Shown here: positions 1 to 14,700 of the stretch, piece after piece
Layout: the number at the start of each line of letters is the position of its first letter
Position numbering within the stretch: the first letter of the stretch is position 1
Assembly (NCBI RefSeq): GCF_963169125.1
Contig: NC_084795.1
Location: 190,500,214-190,564,213 of the forward strand
From: Humulus lupulus
Taxonomy: Eukaryota > Streptophyta > Magnoliopsida > Rosales > Cannabaceae
Length of the DNA stretch: 64,000 nucleotides
Direction of reading: 5' to 3'
The notes under the pieces: generated by a model
The model's database searches: none
Seen by the model: only the letters and a program-made list of their open reading frames with translations
Told to the model about the DNA's origin: nothing
Made by a program: the position numbers and the translations under genes

Positions 1-3000
1 TAACTTTTATCAATATCTCGTGCTCTTTAAGAAAAACAACGATCAATCGATTTAAGTCAACTTCTAAGTTTTATGACCTGGTTATTTCAGGGACTTAATT
101 TGAAAACTTAGTTCGTGTTAACTTTTATCAATATCTCGTGCTCTTTAAGAAAAACAACGATCAATCGATTTAAGTCAACTTCTAAGTTTTATGACCTGGT
201 TATTTCAGGGACTTAATTTGAAAACTTAGTTCGTGTTAACTTTTATCAATATCTCGTGCTCTTTAAGAAAAACAACAATCAATCGATTTAAGTTAACTTC
301 TAAGTTTTATGACCTGGTTATTTCCAGGAACTTAACTTGAAAACTTAGTTCGTGTTAACTTTTATCAATATCTCGTGCTCTTTAAGAAAAACAACGATCA
401 ATCGATTTAAGTCAACTTCTAAGTTTTATGACCTGGTTATTTCAGGGACTTAATTTGAAAACTTAGTTCGTGTTAACTTTTATCAATATCTCGTGCTCTT
501 TAAGAAAAACAACTATCAATCGATTTAAGTTAACTTCTAAGTTTTATGACCTGGTTATTTCCAGGAACTTAACTTGAAAACTTAGTTCGTGTTAACTTTT
601 ATCAATATCTCGTGCTCTTTAAGAAAAACAACGATCAATCGATTTAAGTCAACTTCTAAGTTTTATGACCTGGTTATTTCAGGGACTTAATTTGAAAACT
701 TAGTTCGTGTTAACTTTTATCAATATCTCGTGCTCTTTCAGAAAAACAACGATCAATCGATTTAAGTTAACTTCTAAGTCTTATGACCTGGTTATTTCTA
801 GGAACTTAATTTGAAAACTTAATTCGTGTTAACTTTTATCAATATCTCGTGCTCTTTAAGAAAAACAACGATCAATCGATTTAAGTCAACTTCTAAGTTT
901 TATGACCTGGTTATTTCCAGGGACTTAATTTGAAAACTTAGTTCGTGTTAACTTTTATCAATATCTCGTGCTCTTTAAGAAAAACAACGATCAATCGATT
1001 TAAGTCAACTTCTAAGTTTTATGACCTGGTTATTTCAGGGACTTAATTTGAAAACTTAGTTCGTGTTAACTTTTATCAATATCTCGTGCTCTTTAAGAAA
1101 AACAACTATCAATCGATTTAAGTTAACTTCTAAGTTTTATGACCTGGTTATTTCCAGGAACTTAACTTGAAAACTTAGTTCGTGTTAACTTTTATCAATA
1201 TCTCGTGCTCTTTAAGAAAAACAACGATCAATCGATTTAAGTCAACTTCTAAGTTTTATGACCTGGTTATTTCAGGGACTTAATTTGAAAACTTAGTTCG
1301 TGTTAACTTTTATCAATATCTCGTGCTCTTTAAGAAAAACAACAATCAATCGATTTAAGTTAACTTCTAAGTTTTATGACCTGGTTATTTCCAGGAACTT
1401 AACTTGAAAACTTAGTTCGTGTTAACTTTTATCAATATCTCGTGCTCTTTAAGAAAAACAACGATCAATCGATTTAAGTCAACTTCTAAGTTTTATGACC
1501 TGGTTATTTCAGGGACTTAATTTGAAAACTTAGTTCGTGTTAACTTTTATCAATATCTCGTGCTCTTTAAGAAAAACAACTATCAATCGATTTAAGTTAA
1601 CTTCTAAGTTTTATGACCTGGTTATTTCCAGGAACTTAACTTGAAAACTTAGTTCGTGTTAACTTTTATCAATATCTCGTGCTCTTTAAGAAAAACAACG
1701 ATCAATCGATTTAAGTCAACTTCTAAGTTTTATGACCTGGTTATTTCAGGGACTTAATTTGAAAACTTAGTTCGTGTTAACTTTTATCAATATCTCGTGC
1801 TCTTTCAGAAAAACAACGATCAATCGATTTAAGTTAACTTCTAAGTTTTATGACCTGGTTATTTCCAGGAACTTAACTTGAAAACTTAGTTCGTGTTAAC
1901 TTTTATCAATATCTCGTGCTCTTTAAGAAAAACAACGATCAATCGATTTAAGTCAACTTCTAAGTTTTATGACCTGGTTATTTCAGGGACTTAATTTGAA
2001 AACTTAGTTCGTGTTAACTTTTATCAATATCTCGTGCCCTTTAAGAAAAACAACTATCAATCGATTTAAGTTAACTTCTAAGTTTTATGACCTGGTTATT
2101 TCCAGGAACTTAACTTGAAAACTTAGTTCGTGTTAACTTTTATCAATATCTCGTGCTCTTTAAGAAAAACAACGATCAATCGATTTAAGTCAACTTCTAA
2201 GTTTTATGACCTGGTTATTTCAGGGACTTAATTTGAAAACTTAGTTCGTGTTAACTTTTATCAATATCTCGTGCTCTTTAAGAAAAACAACAATCAATCG
2301 ATTTAAGTTAACTTCTAAGTTTTATGACCTGGTTATTTCCAGGAACTTAACTTGAAAACTTAGTTCGTGTTAACTTTTATCAATATCTCGTGCTCTTTAA
2401 GAAAAACAACGATCAATCGATTTAAGTCAACTTCTAAGTTTTATGACCTGGTTATTTCAGGGACTTAATTTGAAAACTTAGTTCGTGTTAACTTTTATCA
2501 ATATCTCGTGCTCTTTAAGAAAAACAACTATCAATCGATTTAAGTTAACTTCTAAGTTTTATGACCTGGTTATTTCCAGGAACTTAACTTGAAAACTTAG
2601 TTCGTGTTAACTTTTATCAATATCTCGTGCTCTTTAAGAAAAACAACGATCAATCGATTTAAGTCAACTTCTAAGTTTTATGACCTGGTTATTTCAGGGA
2701 CTTAATTTGAAAACTTAGTTCGTGTTAACTTTTATCAATATCTCGTGCTCTTTCAGAAAAACAACGATCAATCGATTTAAGTTAACTTCTAAGTCTTATG
2801 ACCTGGTTATTTCTAGGAACTTAATTTGAAAACTTAATTCGTGTTAACTTTTATCAATATCTCGTGCTCTTTAAGAAAAACAACGATCAATCGATTTAAG
2901 TCAACTTCTAAGTTTTATGACCTGGTTATTTCCAGGGACTTAATTTGAAAACTTAGTTCGTGTTAACTTTTATCAATATCTCGTTCTCTTTAAGAAAAAC

Positions 3001-6000
3001 AACGATCAATCGATTTAAGTTAACTTCTAAGTTTTATGACCTGGTTATTTCTAGGAACTTAATTTGAAAACTTAATTCGTGTTAACTTTTATCAATATCT
3101 CGTGCTCTTTAAGAAAAACAACGATCAATCGATTTAAGTCAACTTCTAAGTTTTATGACCTGGTTATTTCCAGGGACTTAATTTGAAAACTTAGTTCGTG
3201 TTAACTTTTATCAATATCTCGTGCTCTTTCAGAAAAACAACGATCAATCGATTTAAGTTAACTTCTAAGTCTTATGTCCTGGTTATTTCTAGGAACTTAA
3301 TTTGAAAACTTAATTCGTGTTAACTTTTATCAATATCTCGTGCTCTTTAAGAAAAACAACGATCAATCGATTTAAGTCAACTTCTAAGTTTTATGACCTG
3401 GTTATTTCCAGGGACTTAATTTGAAAACTTAGTTCGTGTTAACTATTATCAATATCTCGTGCTCTTTAAGAAAAACAACGATCAATCGATTTAAGTTAAC
3501 TTCTAAGTTTTATGACCTGGTTATTTCCAGGAACTTAACTTGAAAACTTAGTTCGTGTTAACTTTTATCAATATCTCGTGCTCTTTAAGAAAAACAACGA
3601 TCAATCGATTTAAGTCAACTTCTAAGTTTTATGACCTGGTTATTTCAGGGACTTAATTTGAAAACTTAGTTCGTGTTAACTTTTATCAATATCTCGTGCT
3701 CTTTCAGAAAAACAACGATCAATCGATTTAAGTTAACTTCTAAGTCTTATGACCTGGTTATTTCTAGGAACTTAATTTGAAAACTTAATTCGTGTTAACT
3801 TTTATCAATATCTCGTGCTCTTTAAGAAAAACAACGATCAATCGATTTAAGTCAACTTCTAAGTTTTATGACCTGGTTATTTCCAGGGACTTAATTTGAA
3901 AACTTAGTTCGTGTTAACTTTTATCAATATCTCGTGCTCTTTAAGAAAAACAACGATCAATCGATTTAAGTCAACTTCTAAGTTTTATGACCTCGTTATT
4001 TCTAGGGACTTAATTTGAAAACTTAGTTCGTGTTAACTTTTATCAATATCTCGTTCTCTTTAAGAAAAACAACGATCAATCGATTTAAGTTAACTTCTAA
4101 GTTTTATGACCTGGTTATTTCTAGGAACTTAATTTGAAAACTTAATTCGTGTTAACTTTTATCAATATCTCGTGCTCTTTAAGAAAAACAACGATCAATC
4201 GATTTAAGTCAACTTCTAAGTTTTATGACCTGGTTATTTCCAGGGACTTAATTTGAAAACTTAGTTCGTGTTAACTTTTATCAATATCTCGTGCTCTTTC
4301 AGAAAAACAACGATCAATCGATTTAAGTTAACTTCTAAGTCTTATGTCCTGGTTATTTCTAGGAACTTAATTTGAAAACTTAATTCGTGTTAACTTTTAT
4401 CAATATCTCGTGCTCTTTAAGAAAAACAACGATCAATTGATTTAAGTCAACTTCTAAGTTTTATGACCTGGTTATTTCCAGGGACTTAATTTGAAAACTT
4501 AGTTCGTGTTAACTTTTATCAATATCTCGTGCTCTTTAAGAAAAACAACGATCAATCGATTGAAGTTAACTTCTATGTTTTATGACCTGGTTATTTCCAG
4601 GGACTTAATTTGAAAACTTAGTTCGTGTTAACTTTTATGAATATCTCGTGCTCTTTAAGAAAAACAACGATCAATCGATTTAAGTTAACTTCTAAGTTTT
4701 ATGACCTGGTTATTTCTAGGAACTTAATTTGAAAACTTAATTCTTGTTAACTTTTATCATTATCTCGTGCTCTTTAAGAAAAACAACGATAAATCGATTT
4801 AAGTCAACTTCTAAGTTTTATGACCTGGTTATTTCCAAGGACTTAATTTGAAAACTTAGTTCGTGTTAACTTTTATCAATATCTCGTGCTCTTTAAGAAA
4901 AACAACTATCAATCGATTTAAGTTAACTTCTAAGTTTTATGACCTGGTTATTTCCAGGAACTTAACTTGAAAACTTAGTTCGTGTTAACTTTTATCAATA
5001 TCTCGTGCTCTTTAATAAAAACAACGATCAATCGATTTAAGTCAACTTCTAAGTTTTATGACCTGGTTATTTCAGGGACTTAATTTGAAAACTTAGTTCG
5101 TGTTAACTTTTATCAATATCTCGTGCTCTTTAAGAAAAACAACTATCAATCGATTTAAGTTAACTTCTAAGTTTTATGACCTGGTTATTTCCAGGAACTT
5201 AACTTGAAAACTTAGTTCGTGTTAACTTTTATCAATATCTCGTGCTCTTTAAGAAAAACAACGATCAATCGATTTAAGTCAACTTCTAAGTTTTATGACC
5301 TGGTTATTTCAGGGACTTAATTTGAAAACTTAGTTCGTGTTAACTTTTATCAATATCTCGTGCTCTTTAAGAAAAACAACAATCAATCGATTTAAGTTAA
5401 CTTCTAAGTTTTATGACCTGGTTATTTCCAGGAACTTAACTTGAAAACTTAGTTCGTGTTAACTTTTATCAATATCTCGTGCTCTTTAAGAAAAACAACG
5501 ATCAATCGATTTAAGTCAACTTCTAAGTTTTATGACCTGGTTATTTCAGGGACTTAATTTGAAAACTTAGTTCGTGTTAACTTTTATCAATATCTCGTGC
5601 TCTTTAAGAAAAACAACTATCAATCGATTTAAGTTAACTTCTAAGTTTTATGACCTGGTTATTTCCAGGAACTTAACTTGAAAACTTAGTTCGTGTTAAC
5701 TTTTATCAATATCTCGTGCTCTTTAAGAAAAACAACGATCAATCGATTTAAGTCAACTTCTAAGTTTTATGACCTGGTTATTTCAGGGACTTAATTTGAA
5801 AACTTAGTTCGTGTTAACTTTTATCAATATCTCGTGCTCTTTCAGAAAAACAACGATCAATCGATTTAAGTTAACTTCTAAGTCTTATGACCTGGTTATT
5901 TCTAGGAACTTAATTTGAAAACTTAATTCGTGTTAACTTTTATCAATATCTCGTGCTCTTTAAGAAAAACAACGATCAATCGATTTAAGTCAACTTCTAA

Positions 6001-7450
6001 GTTTTATGACCTGGTTATTTCCAGGGACTTAATTTGAAAACTTAGTTCGTGTTAACTTTTATCAATATCTCGTTCTCTTTAAGAAAAACAACGATCAATC
6101 GATTTAAGTTAACTTCTAAGTTTTATGACCTGGTTATTTCTAGGAACTTAATTTGAAAACTTAATTCGTGTTAACTTTTATCAATATCTCGTGCTCTTTA
6201 AGAAAAACAACGATCAATCGATTTAAGTCAACTTCTAAGTTTTATGACCTGGTTATTTCCAGGGACTTAATTTGAAAACTTAGTTCGTGTTAACTTTTAT
6301 CAATATCTCGTGCTCTTTCAGAAAAACAACGATCAATCGATTTAAGTTAACTTCTAAGTCTTATGTCCTGGTTATTTCTAGGAACTTAATTTGAAAACTT
6401 AATTCGTGTTAACTTTTATCAATATCTCGTGCTCTTTAAGAAAAACAACGATCAATCGATTTAAGTCAACTTCTAAGTTTTATGACCTGGTTATTTCCAG
6501 GGACTTAATTTGAAAACTTAGTTCGTGTTAACTTTTATCAATATCTCGTTCTCTTTAAGAAAAACAACGATCAATCGATTTAAGTTAACTTCTAAGTTTT
6601 ATGACCTGGTTATTTCTAGGAACTTAATTTGAAAACTTAATTCGTGTTAACTTTTATCAATATCTCGTGCTCTTTAAGAAAAACAACGATCAATCGATTT
6701 AAGTCAACTTCTAAGTTTTATGACCTGGTTATTTCCAGGGACTTAATTTGAAAACTTAGTTCGTGTTAACTTTTATCAATATCTCGTGCTCTTTAAGAAA
6801 AACAACGATCAATCGATTGAAGTTAACTTCTAAGTTTTATGACCTGGTTATTTCCAGGGACTTAATTTGAAAACTTAGTTCGTGTTAACTTTTATGAATA
6901 TCTCGTGCTCTTTAAGAAAAACAACGATCAATCGATTTAAGTTAACTTCTAAGTTTTATGACCTGGTTATTTCTAGGAACTTAATTTGAAAACATAATTC
7001 TTGTTAACTTTTATCATTATCTCGTGCTCTTTAAGAAAAACAACGATCAATCGATTTAAGTCAACTTCTAAGTTTTATGACCTGGTTATTTCCAAGGACT
7101 TAATTTGAAAACTTAGTTCGTGTTAACTTTTATCAATATCTCGTGCTCTTTAAGAAAAACAACTATCAATCGATTTAAGTTAACTTCTAAGTTTTATGAC
7201 CTGGTTATTTCCAGGAACTTAACTTGAAAACTTAGTTCGTGTTAACTTTTATCAATATCTCGTGCTCTTTAAGAAAAACAACGATCAATCGATTTAAGTC
7301 AACTTCTAAGTTTTATGACCTGGTTATTTCAGGGACTTAATTTGAAAACTTAGTTCGTGTTAACTTTTATCAATATCTCGTGCTCTTTAAGAAAAACAAC
7401 GATCAATCGATTTAAGTTAACTTCTAAGTTTTATGACAGGGTTATTTCCA
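1..7450 (+). repeat. Satellite block with 118/119-bp dimer higher-order repeat
   Basis: Much of this block alternates two monomer classes. One is 118 bp with GTCAAC and TTCAGGG. The other is 119 bp with GTTAAC and CCAGGAACTTAACTTG. The pair gives a 237-bp dimer, clearest at about 237-720, 960-2750 and 4860-5840. The CAACAATC variant at 1338 recurs at 2286, 948 bp later, which is exactly four dimers. Other stretches (about 2750-4860 and 5840-7120) are richer in the TTTCAG, CTAGGAAC and AATTCG classes. The rare GAATATC variant at 4638 and 6895 marks a roughly 2257-bp (19-monomer) duplication. Block edges are approximate. Confidence 0.8.
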
Positions 7451-8300
7451 GGAACTTAATTTGAAAACTTAATTCGTGTTAACTTTTATCAATATCTCGT
7501 GCTCTTTAAGAAAAACAACGATCAATCGATTTAAGTTAACTTCTAAGTTTTATGACCTGGTTATTTCCAGGAACTTAATTTGAAAACTTAGTTCGTGTTA
7601 ACTTTTATCAATATCTCGTGCTCTTTAAGAAAAACGACGATCAATCGATTTAAGTTTACTTCTAAGTATTATGACCTGGTTATTTCCAGGAACTTAATTT
7701 GAAAACTTAGTTCGTGTTAACTTTTATCAATATCTCGTGCTCTTTAAGAAAAACAACGATCAATCGATTTAAGTTAACTTCTAAATTTTATGACCTGGTT
7801 ATTTCCAGGAACTTTATTTGAAAACTTAGTTCGTGTTAACTTTTATGAATGTCTCGTGCTCTTTAAGAAAAACGACGATCAATCGATTTAAGTTAACTTC
7901 TAAGTATTATGACCTGGTTATTTCCAGGAACTCAATTTGAAAACTTAGTTCGTGTTAACTATTATCAATATCTCGTGCTCTTTAAGAAAAACAACGATCA
8001 ATCGATTTAAGTTAACTTCTAAATTTTATGACCTGGTTATTTCCAGGAACTTTATTTGAAAACTTAGTTCGTGTTAACTTTTATGAATGTCTCGTGCTCT
8101 TTAAGAAAAACGACGATCAATCGATTTAAGTTAACTTCTAAGTTTTAGGACCTGGTTATTTCCAAGAACTTAATTTGAAAACTTAGTTCCTGTTAACTTT
8201 TATGAATGTCTCGTGCTCTTTAAGAAAAACGACGATCAATCGATTTAAGTTAACTTCTAAGTATTATGACCTGGTTATTTCCAGGAACTTAATTTGAAAA
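6600..8300 (+). repeat. Duplicated satellite segment, copy 1 (offset 15697 bp)
   Basis: Three rare variants in this segment each recur 15697 bp downstream: GAATATC at 6895 and 22592, TTATGACAGG at 7431 and 23128, and TAAGTTTACT at 7651 and 23348. The CCAAGAAC class is also in register. The match covers roughly 1.7 kb across a boundary between two satellite classes, so it is a block duplication rather than chance sharing of variants. Edges are approximate. Confidence 0.75.
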
Positions 8301-8659
8301 CTTAGTTCGTGTTAACTTTTATCAATATCTCGTGCTCTTTAAGAAAAACAACGATCAATCGATTTAAGTTAACTTCTAAATTTTATGACCTGGTTATTTC
8401 CAGGAACTTTATTTGAAAACTTAGTTCGTGTTAACTTTTATGAATGTCTCGTGCTCTTTAAGAAAAACGACGATCAATCGATTTAAGTTAACTTCTAAGT
8501 ATTATGACCTGGTTATTTCCAGGAACTTAATTTGAAAACTTAGTTCGTGTTAACTATTATCAATATCTCGTGCTCTTTAAGAAAAACAACGATCAATCGA
8601 TTTAAGTTAACTTCTAAATTTTATGACCTGGTTATTTCCAGGAACTTTATTTGAAAACT

Positions 8660-11570
8660 TAGTTCGTGTTAACTTTTATGAATGTCTCGTGCTCTTTAAG
8701 AAAAACGACGATCAATCGATTTAAGTTAACTTCTAAGTTTTATGACCTGGTTATTTCCAAGAACTTAATTTGAAAACTTAGTTCCTGTTAACTTTTATGA
8801 ATGTCTCGTGCTCTTTAAGAAAAACGACGATCAATCGATTTAAGTTAACTTCTAAGTATTATGACCTGGTTATTTCCAGGAACTTAATTTGAAAACTTAG
8901 TTCGTGTTAACTTTTATCAATATCTCTTGCTCTTTAAGAAAAACAACGATCAATCGATTTAAGTTAACTTCTAAGTTTTATGACCTGGTTATTTCCAGGA
9001 ACTTAATTTGAAAACTTAGTTCGTGTTAACTTTTATGAATGTCTCGTGCTCTTTAAGAAAAACGACGATCAATCGATTTAAGTTAACTTCTATGTATTAT
9101 GACCTGGTTATTTCCAGGAACTTAATTTGAAAACTTAGTTCGTGTTAACTTTTATCAATATCTCTTGCTCTTTAAGAAAAACAACGATCAATCGATTTAA
9201 GTTAACTTCTAAGTTTTATGACCTGGTTATTTCCAGGAACTTAATTTGAAAACTTAGTTCGTGTTAACTTTTATGAATGTCTCGTGCTCTTTAAGAAAAA
9301 CGACGATCAATCGATTTAAGTTAACTTCTAAGTATTATGACCTGGTTATTTCCAGGAACTTAATTTGAAAACTATGTTCGTGTTAACTTTTACCAATATC
9401 TCGTGCTCTTTAAGAAAAACAACGATTAATCGATTTAAATTAACTTCTAAGTTTTATGACCTGGTTATTTCCAGGAACTTAATTTGAAAACTTAGTTCGT
9501 GTTAACTATTATCAATATCTCGTGCTCTTTAAGAAAAACAACGATCAATCGATTTAAGTTAACTTCTAAGTTTTATGACCTGGTTATTTCCAGGAACTTA
9601 ATTTGAAAACTTAATTCGTGTTAACTTTTATCAATATCTCGTACTCTTTAAGAAAAACAACGATCAATCGATTTAAATTGACTTCTAATATTTATGACTT
9701 GGTTCTTTCCAGGAACTTAATTTGAAAACTTAGTTCGTGTTAACTTTTATCAATATCTCGTGCTCTTTAAGAAAAACAATGATCAATCGATTTAAGTTAA
9801 CTTCTAAGTTTTATGACCTGGTTATTTCTAGGAACTTTATTTGAAAACTTAGTTCGTGTTAACTTTTATGAATGTCTCGTGCTCTTTAAGAAAAACGACG
9901 ATCAATCGATTTAAGTTAACTTCTAAGTATTATGACCTGGTTATTTCCAGGAACTTAATTTGAAAACTTAGTTCGTGTTAACTTTTATCAATATCTCGTG
10001 CTCTTTAAGAAAAACAACGATCAATCGATTTAAGTTAACTTCTAAGTTTTACGACCTGGTTATTTCCAGGAACTTAATTTGAAAACTTAGTTCGTGTTAA
10101 CTTTTATGAATGTCTCGTGCTCTTTAAGAAAAACGACGATCAATCGATTTAAGTTAACTTCTAAGTTTTATGACCTGGTTATTTCCAAGAACTTAATTTG
10201 AAAACTTAGTTCATGTTAACTTTTATGAATGTCTCGTGCTCTTTAAGAAAAACGACGATCAATCGATTTAAGTTAACTTCTAAGTATTATGACCTGGTTA
10301 TTTCCAGGAACTTAATTTGAAAACTTAGTTCGTGTTAACTTTTATCAATATCTCTTGCTCTTTAAGAAAAACAACGATCAATCGATTTAAGTTAACTTCT
10401 AAGTTTTATGACCTGGTTATTTCCAGGAACTTAATTTGAAAACTTAGTTCGTGTTAACTTTTATGAATGTCTCGTGCTCTTTAAGAAAAACGACGATCAA
10501 TCGATTTAAGTTAACTTCTATGTATTATGACCTGGTTATTTCCAGGAACTTAATTTGAAAACTTAGTTCGTGTTAACTTTTATCAATATCTCTTGCTCTT
10601 TAAGAAAAACAACGATCAATCGATTTAAGTTAACTTCTAAGTTTTATGACCTGGTTATTTCCAGGAACTTAATTTGAAAACTTAGTTCGTGTTAACTTTT
10701 ATGAATGTCTCGTGCTCTTTAAGAAAAACGACGATCAATCGATTTAAGTTAACTTCTAAGTATTATGACCTGTTTATTTCCAGGAACTTAATTTGAAAAC
10801 TATGTTCGTGTTAACTTTTACCAATATCTCGTGCTCTTTAAGAAAAACAACGATTAATCGATTTAAATTAACTTCTAAGTATTATGACCTGGTTATTTCC
10901 AGGAACTTAATTTGAAAACTTAGTTCGTGTTAACTATTATCAATATCTCGTGCTCTTTAAGAAAAACAACGATCAATCGATTTAAGTTAACTTCTAAGTT
11001 TTATGACCTGGTTATTTCCAGGAACTTAATTTGAAAACTTAATTCGTGTTAACTTTTATCAATATCTCGTGCTCTTTAAGAAAAACAACGATCAATCGAT
11101 TTAAATTGACTTCTAATATTTATTACTTGGTTCTTTCCAGGAACTTAATTTGAAAACTTAGTTCGTGTTAACTTTTATCAATATCTCGTGCTCTTTAAGA
11201 AAAACAACGATCAATCGATTTAAGTTAACTTCTAAGTTTTATGACCTGGTTATTTCCAGGAACTTTATTTGAAAACTTAGTTCGTGTTAACTTTTATGAA
11301 TGTCTCGTGATCTTTAAGAAAAATGACGATCAATCGATTTAAGTTAACTTCTAAGTATTATGACCTGGTTATTTCCAAGAACTTAATTTGAAAACTTAGT
11401 TCGTGTTAACTTTTATCAATATCTCGTGCTCTTTAAGAAAAACAACGATCAATCGATTTAAGTTAACTTCTAAGTTTTACGACCTGGTTATTTCCAGGAA
11501 CTTAATTTGAAAACTTAGTTCGTGTTAACTTTTATGAATGTCTCGTGCTCTTTAAGAAAAACGACGATCA
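8660..11570 (+). repeat. 12-monomer higher-order repeat, 1428 bp, two copies
   Basis: Diagnostic variants recur at exactly 12 x 119 bp. TATGTATTAT occurs at 9091 and 10519, ACTTCTAATATTTAT at 9681 and 11109, and the CCAAGAAC class at about 8755 and 10183. Copies are roughly 8660-10090 and 10090-11570. Monomers here are dominated by the GAATGTCTCG plus AACGACGATC class alternating with ATCAATATC classes. This class is absent from the first 7 kb and reappears at 23-30 kb. The edges are where the offset match fails and may be off by about a monomer. Confidence 0.8.
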
Positions 11571-11729
11571 ATCGATTTAAGTTAACTTCTAAGTATTATG
11601 ACCTGGTTATTTCCAGGAACTTAATTTGAAAACTATGTTCGTGTTAACTTTTACCAATATCTCGTGCTCTTTAAGAAAAACAACGATCAATCCATTTAAA
11701 TTAACTTCTAAGTTTTATGACCTGGTTAT

Positions 11730-14700
11730 TTCCAGGAACTTAATTTGAAAACTTAGTTCGTGTTAACTATTATCAATATCTCGTGCTCTTTAAAAAAAAC
11801 AACGATCAATCGATTTAAGTTAACTTCTAAGTTTGATGACCTGGTTATTTCCAGGAACTTAATTTGAAAACTTAATTCGTGTTAACTTTTACCAATATCT
11901 CGTGCTCTTTAAGAAAAACAACGATCATTCGATTTAAGTCAACTTCTAAGTTTTATGACCTGGTTATTTCCAGGGACTTAATTTGAAAACTTAGTTCGTG
12001 TTAACTTTTATCAATATCTCGTGCTCTTTAAGAAAAACAACGATCACTCGATTGAAGTTAACTTCTAAGTTTTTTGACCTGGTTATTTCCAGGGACTTAA
12101 TTTGAAAACTTAGTTCGTGTTAACATTTATCAATATCTCGTGCTCTTTAAGAAAAACAACGATCAATCGATTTAAGTTAACTTCTAAGTTTTATGACCTG
12201 GTTATTTCTAGGAACTTAATTTGAAAACTTACTTCTTGTTAACTTTTATCATTATCTCGTGCTCTTTAAGAAAAACAACGATCAATCGATTTAAGTCAAC
12301 TTCTACGTTTTATGACCTGGTTATTTTGCAGGGACTTAATTTGAAAACTTAGTTCGTGTTAACTTATATCAATATCTCGTGCTCTTTAAGAAAAACAACT
12401 GTCAATCGATTTAAGTTAACTTCTAAGTTTTATGACCTGGTTATTTCCAGGAACTTAACTTGAAAACTTAGTTCGTGTTAACTTTCATCAATATCTCGTG
12501 CTCTTTAAGAAAAACAACGATCAATCGATTTAAGTCAACTTCTAAGTTTTATGTCCTGGTTATTTCAGGGACTTAATTTGAAAACTTAGTTCGTGTTAAC
12601 TTTTATCAATATCTCGTGCTCTTTCAGAAAAACAACGATCAATCGATTTAAGTTAACTTCTAAGTCTTATGACCTGGTCATTTCTAGGAACTTAATTTGA
12701 AAACTTAATTCGTGTTAACTTTTATCAATATCTCGTGCTCTTTAAGAAAAACAACGATCAATCGATTTAAGTCAACTTCTAGGTTTTATGACCTGGTTAT
12801 TTCCAGGGACTTAATTTGAAAACTTAGTTCGTGTTAACTTTTATCAATATCTCGTTCTCTTTAAGAAAAACAACGATCAATCGATTTAAGTTAACTTCTA
12901 AGTTTTATGACCTTGTTATTTCTAGGAACTTAATTTGAAAACTTAATTCGTGTTAACTTTTATCAATATCTCGTGCTCTTTAAGAAAAACAACGATCAAT
13001 CGATTTAAGTCAACTTCTAAGTTTTATGACCTGGTTATTTCCAGGGACTTAATTTGAAAACTTAGTTCGTGTTAACTTTTATCAATATCTCGTACTCTTT
13101 AAGAAAAACAACGATCAATCGATTGAAGTTAACTTCTAAGTTTTATGACCTGGTTATTTCCAGGGACTTAATTTGAAAACTTAGTTCGTGTTAACTTTTA
13201 TGAATATCTCGTGCTCTTTAAGAAAAACAACGATCAATCGATTTAAGTTAACTTCTAAGTTTTATGACCTGGTTATTTCTAGGAACTTAATTTGAAAACT
13301 TAATTCTTGTTAACTTTTATCATTATCTCGTGCTCTTTAAGAAAAACAACGATCAATCGATTTAAGTCAACTTCTAAGTTTTATGACCTGGTTATTTCCA
13401 GGAACTTAATTTGAAAACTTAGTTCGTGTTAACTATTATCAATATCTCGTGCTCTTTAAAAAAAACAACGATCAATCGATTTAAGTTAACTTCTAAGTTT
13501 GATGACCTGGTTATTTCCAGGAACTTAATTTGAAAACTTAATTCGTGTTAACTTTTACCAATATCTCGTGCTCTTTAAGAAAAACAACGATCATTCGATT
13601 TAAGTCAACTTCTAAGTTTTATGACCTGGTTATTTCCAGGGACTTAATTTGAAAACTTAGTTCGTGTTAACTTTTATCAATATCTCGTGCTCTTTAAGAA
13701 AAACAACGATCACTCGATTGAAGTTAACTTCTAAGTTTTTTGACCTGGTTATTTCCAGGGACTTAATTTGAAAACTTAGTTCGTGTTAACATTTATCAAT
13801 ATCTCGTGCTCTTTAAGAAAAACAACGATCAATCGATTTAAGTTAACTTCTAAGTTTTATGACCTGGTTATTTCTAGGAACTTAATTTGAAAACTTACTT
13901 CTTGTTAACTTTTATCATTATCTCGTGCTCTTTAAGAAAAACAACGATCAATCGATTTAAGTCAACTTCTACGTTTTATGACCTGGTTATTTTGCAGGGA
14001 CTTAATTTGAAAACTTAGTTCGTGTTAACTTATATCAATATCTCGTGCTCTTTAAGAAAAACAACTGTCAATCGATTTAAGTTAACTTCTAAGTTTTATG
14101 ACCTGGTTATTTCCAGGAACTTAACTTGAAAACTTAGTTCGTGTTAACTTTCATCAATATCTCGTGCTCTTTAAGAAAAACAACGATCAATCGATTTAAG
14201 TCAACTTCTAAGTTTTATGTCCTGGTTATTTCAGGGACTTAATTTGAAAACTTAGTTCGTGTTAACTTTTATCAATATCTCGTGCTCTTTCAGAAAAACA
14301 ACGATCAATCGATTTAAGTTAACTTCTAAGTCTTATGACCTGGTTATTTCTAGGAACTTAATTTGAAAACTTAATTCGTGTTAACTTTTATCAATATCTC
14401 GTGCTCTTTAAGAAAAACAACGATCAATCGATTTAAGTCAACTTCTAAGTTTTATGACCTGGTTATTTCCAGGGACTTAATTTGAAAACTTAGTTCGTGT
14501 TAACTTTTATCAATATCTCGTTCTCTTTAAGAAAAACAACGATCAATCGATTTAAGTTAACTTCTAAGTTTTATGACCTTGTTATTTCTAGGAACTTAAT
14601 TTGAAAACTTAATTCGTGTTAACTTTTATCAATATCTCGTGCTCTTTAAGAAAAACAACGATCAATCGATTTAAGTCAACTTCTAAGTTTTATGACCTGG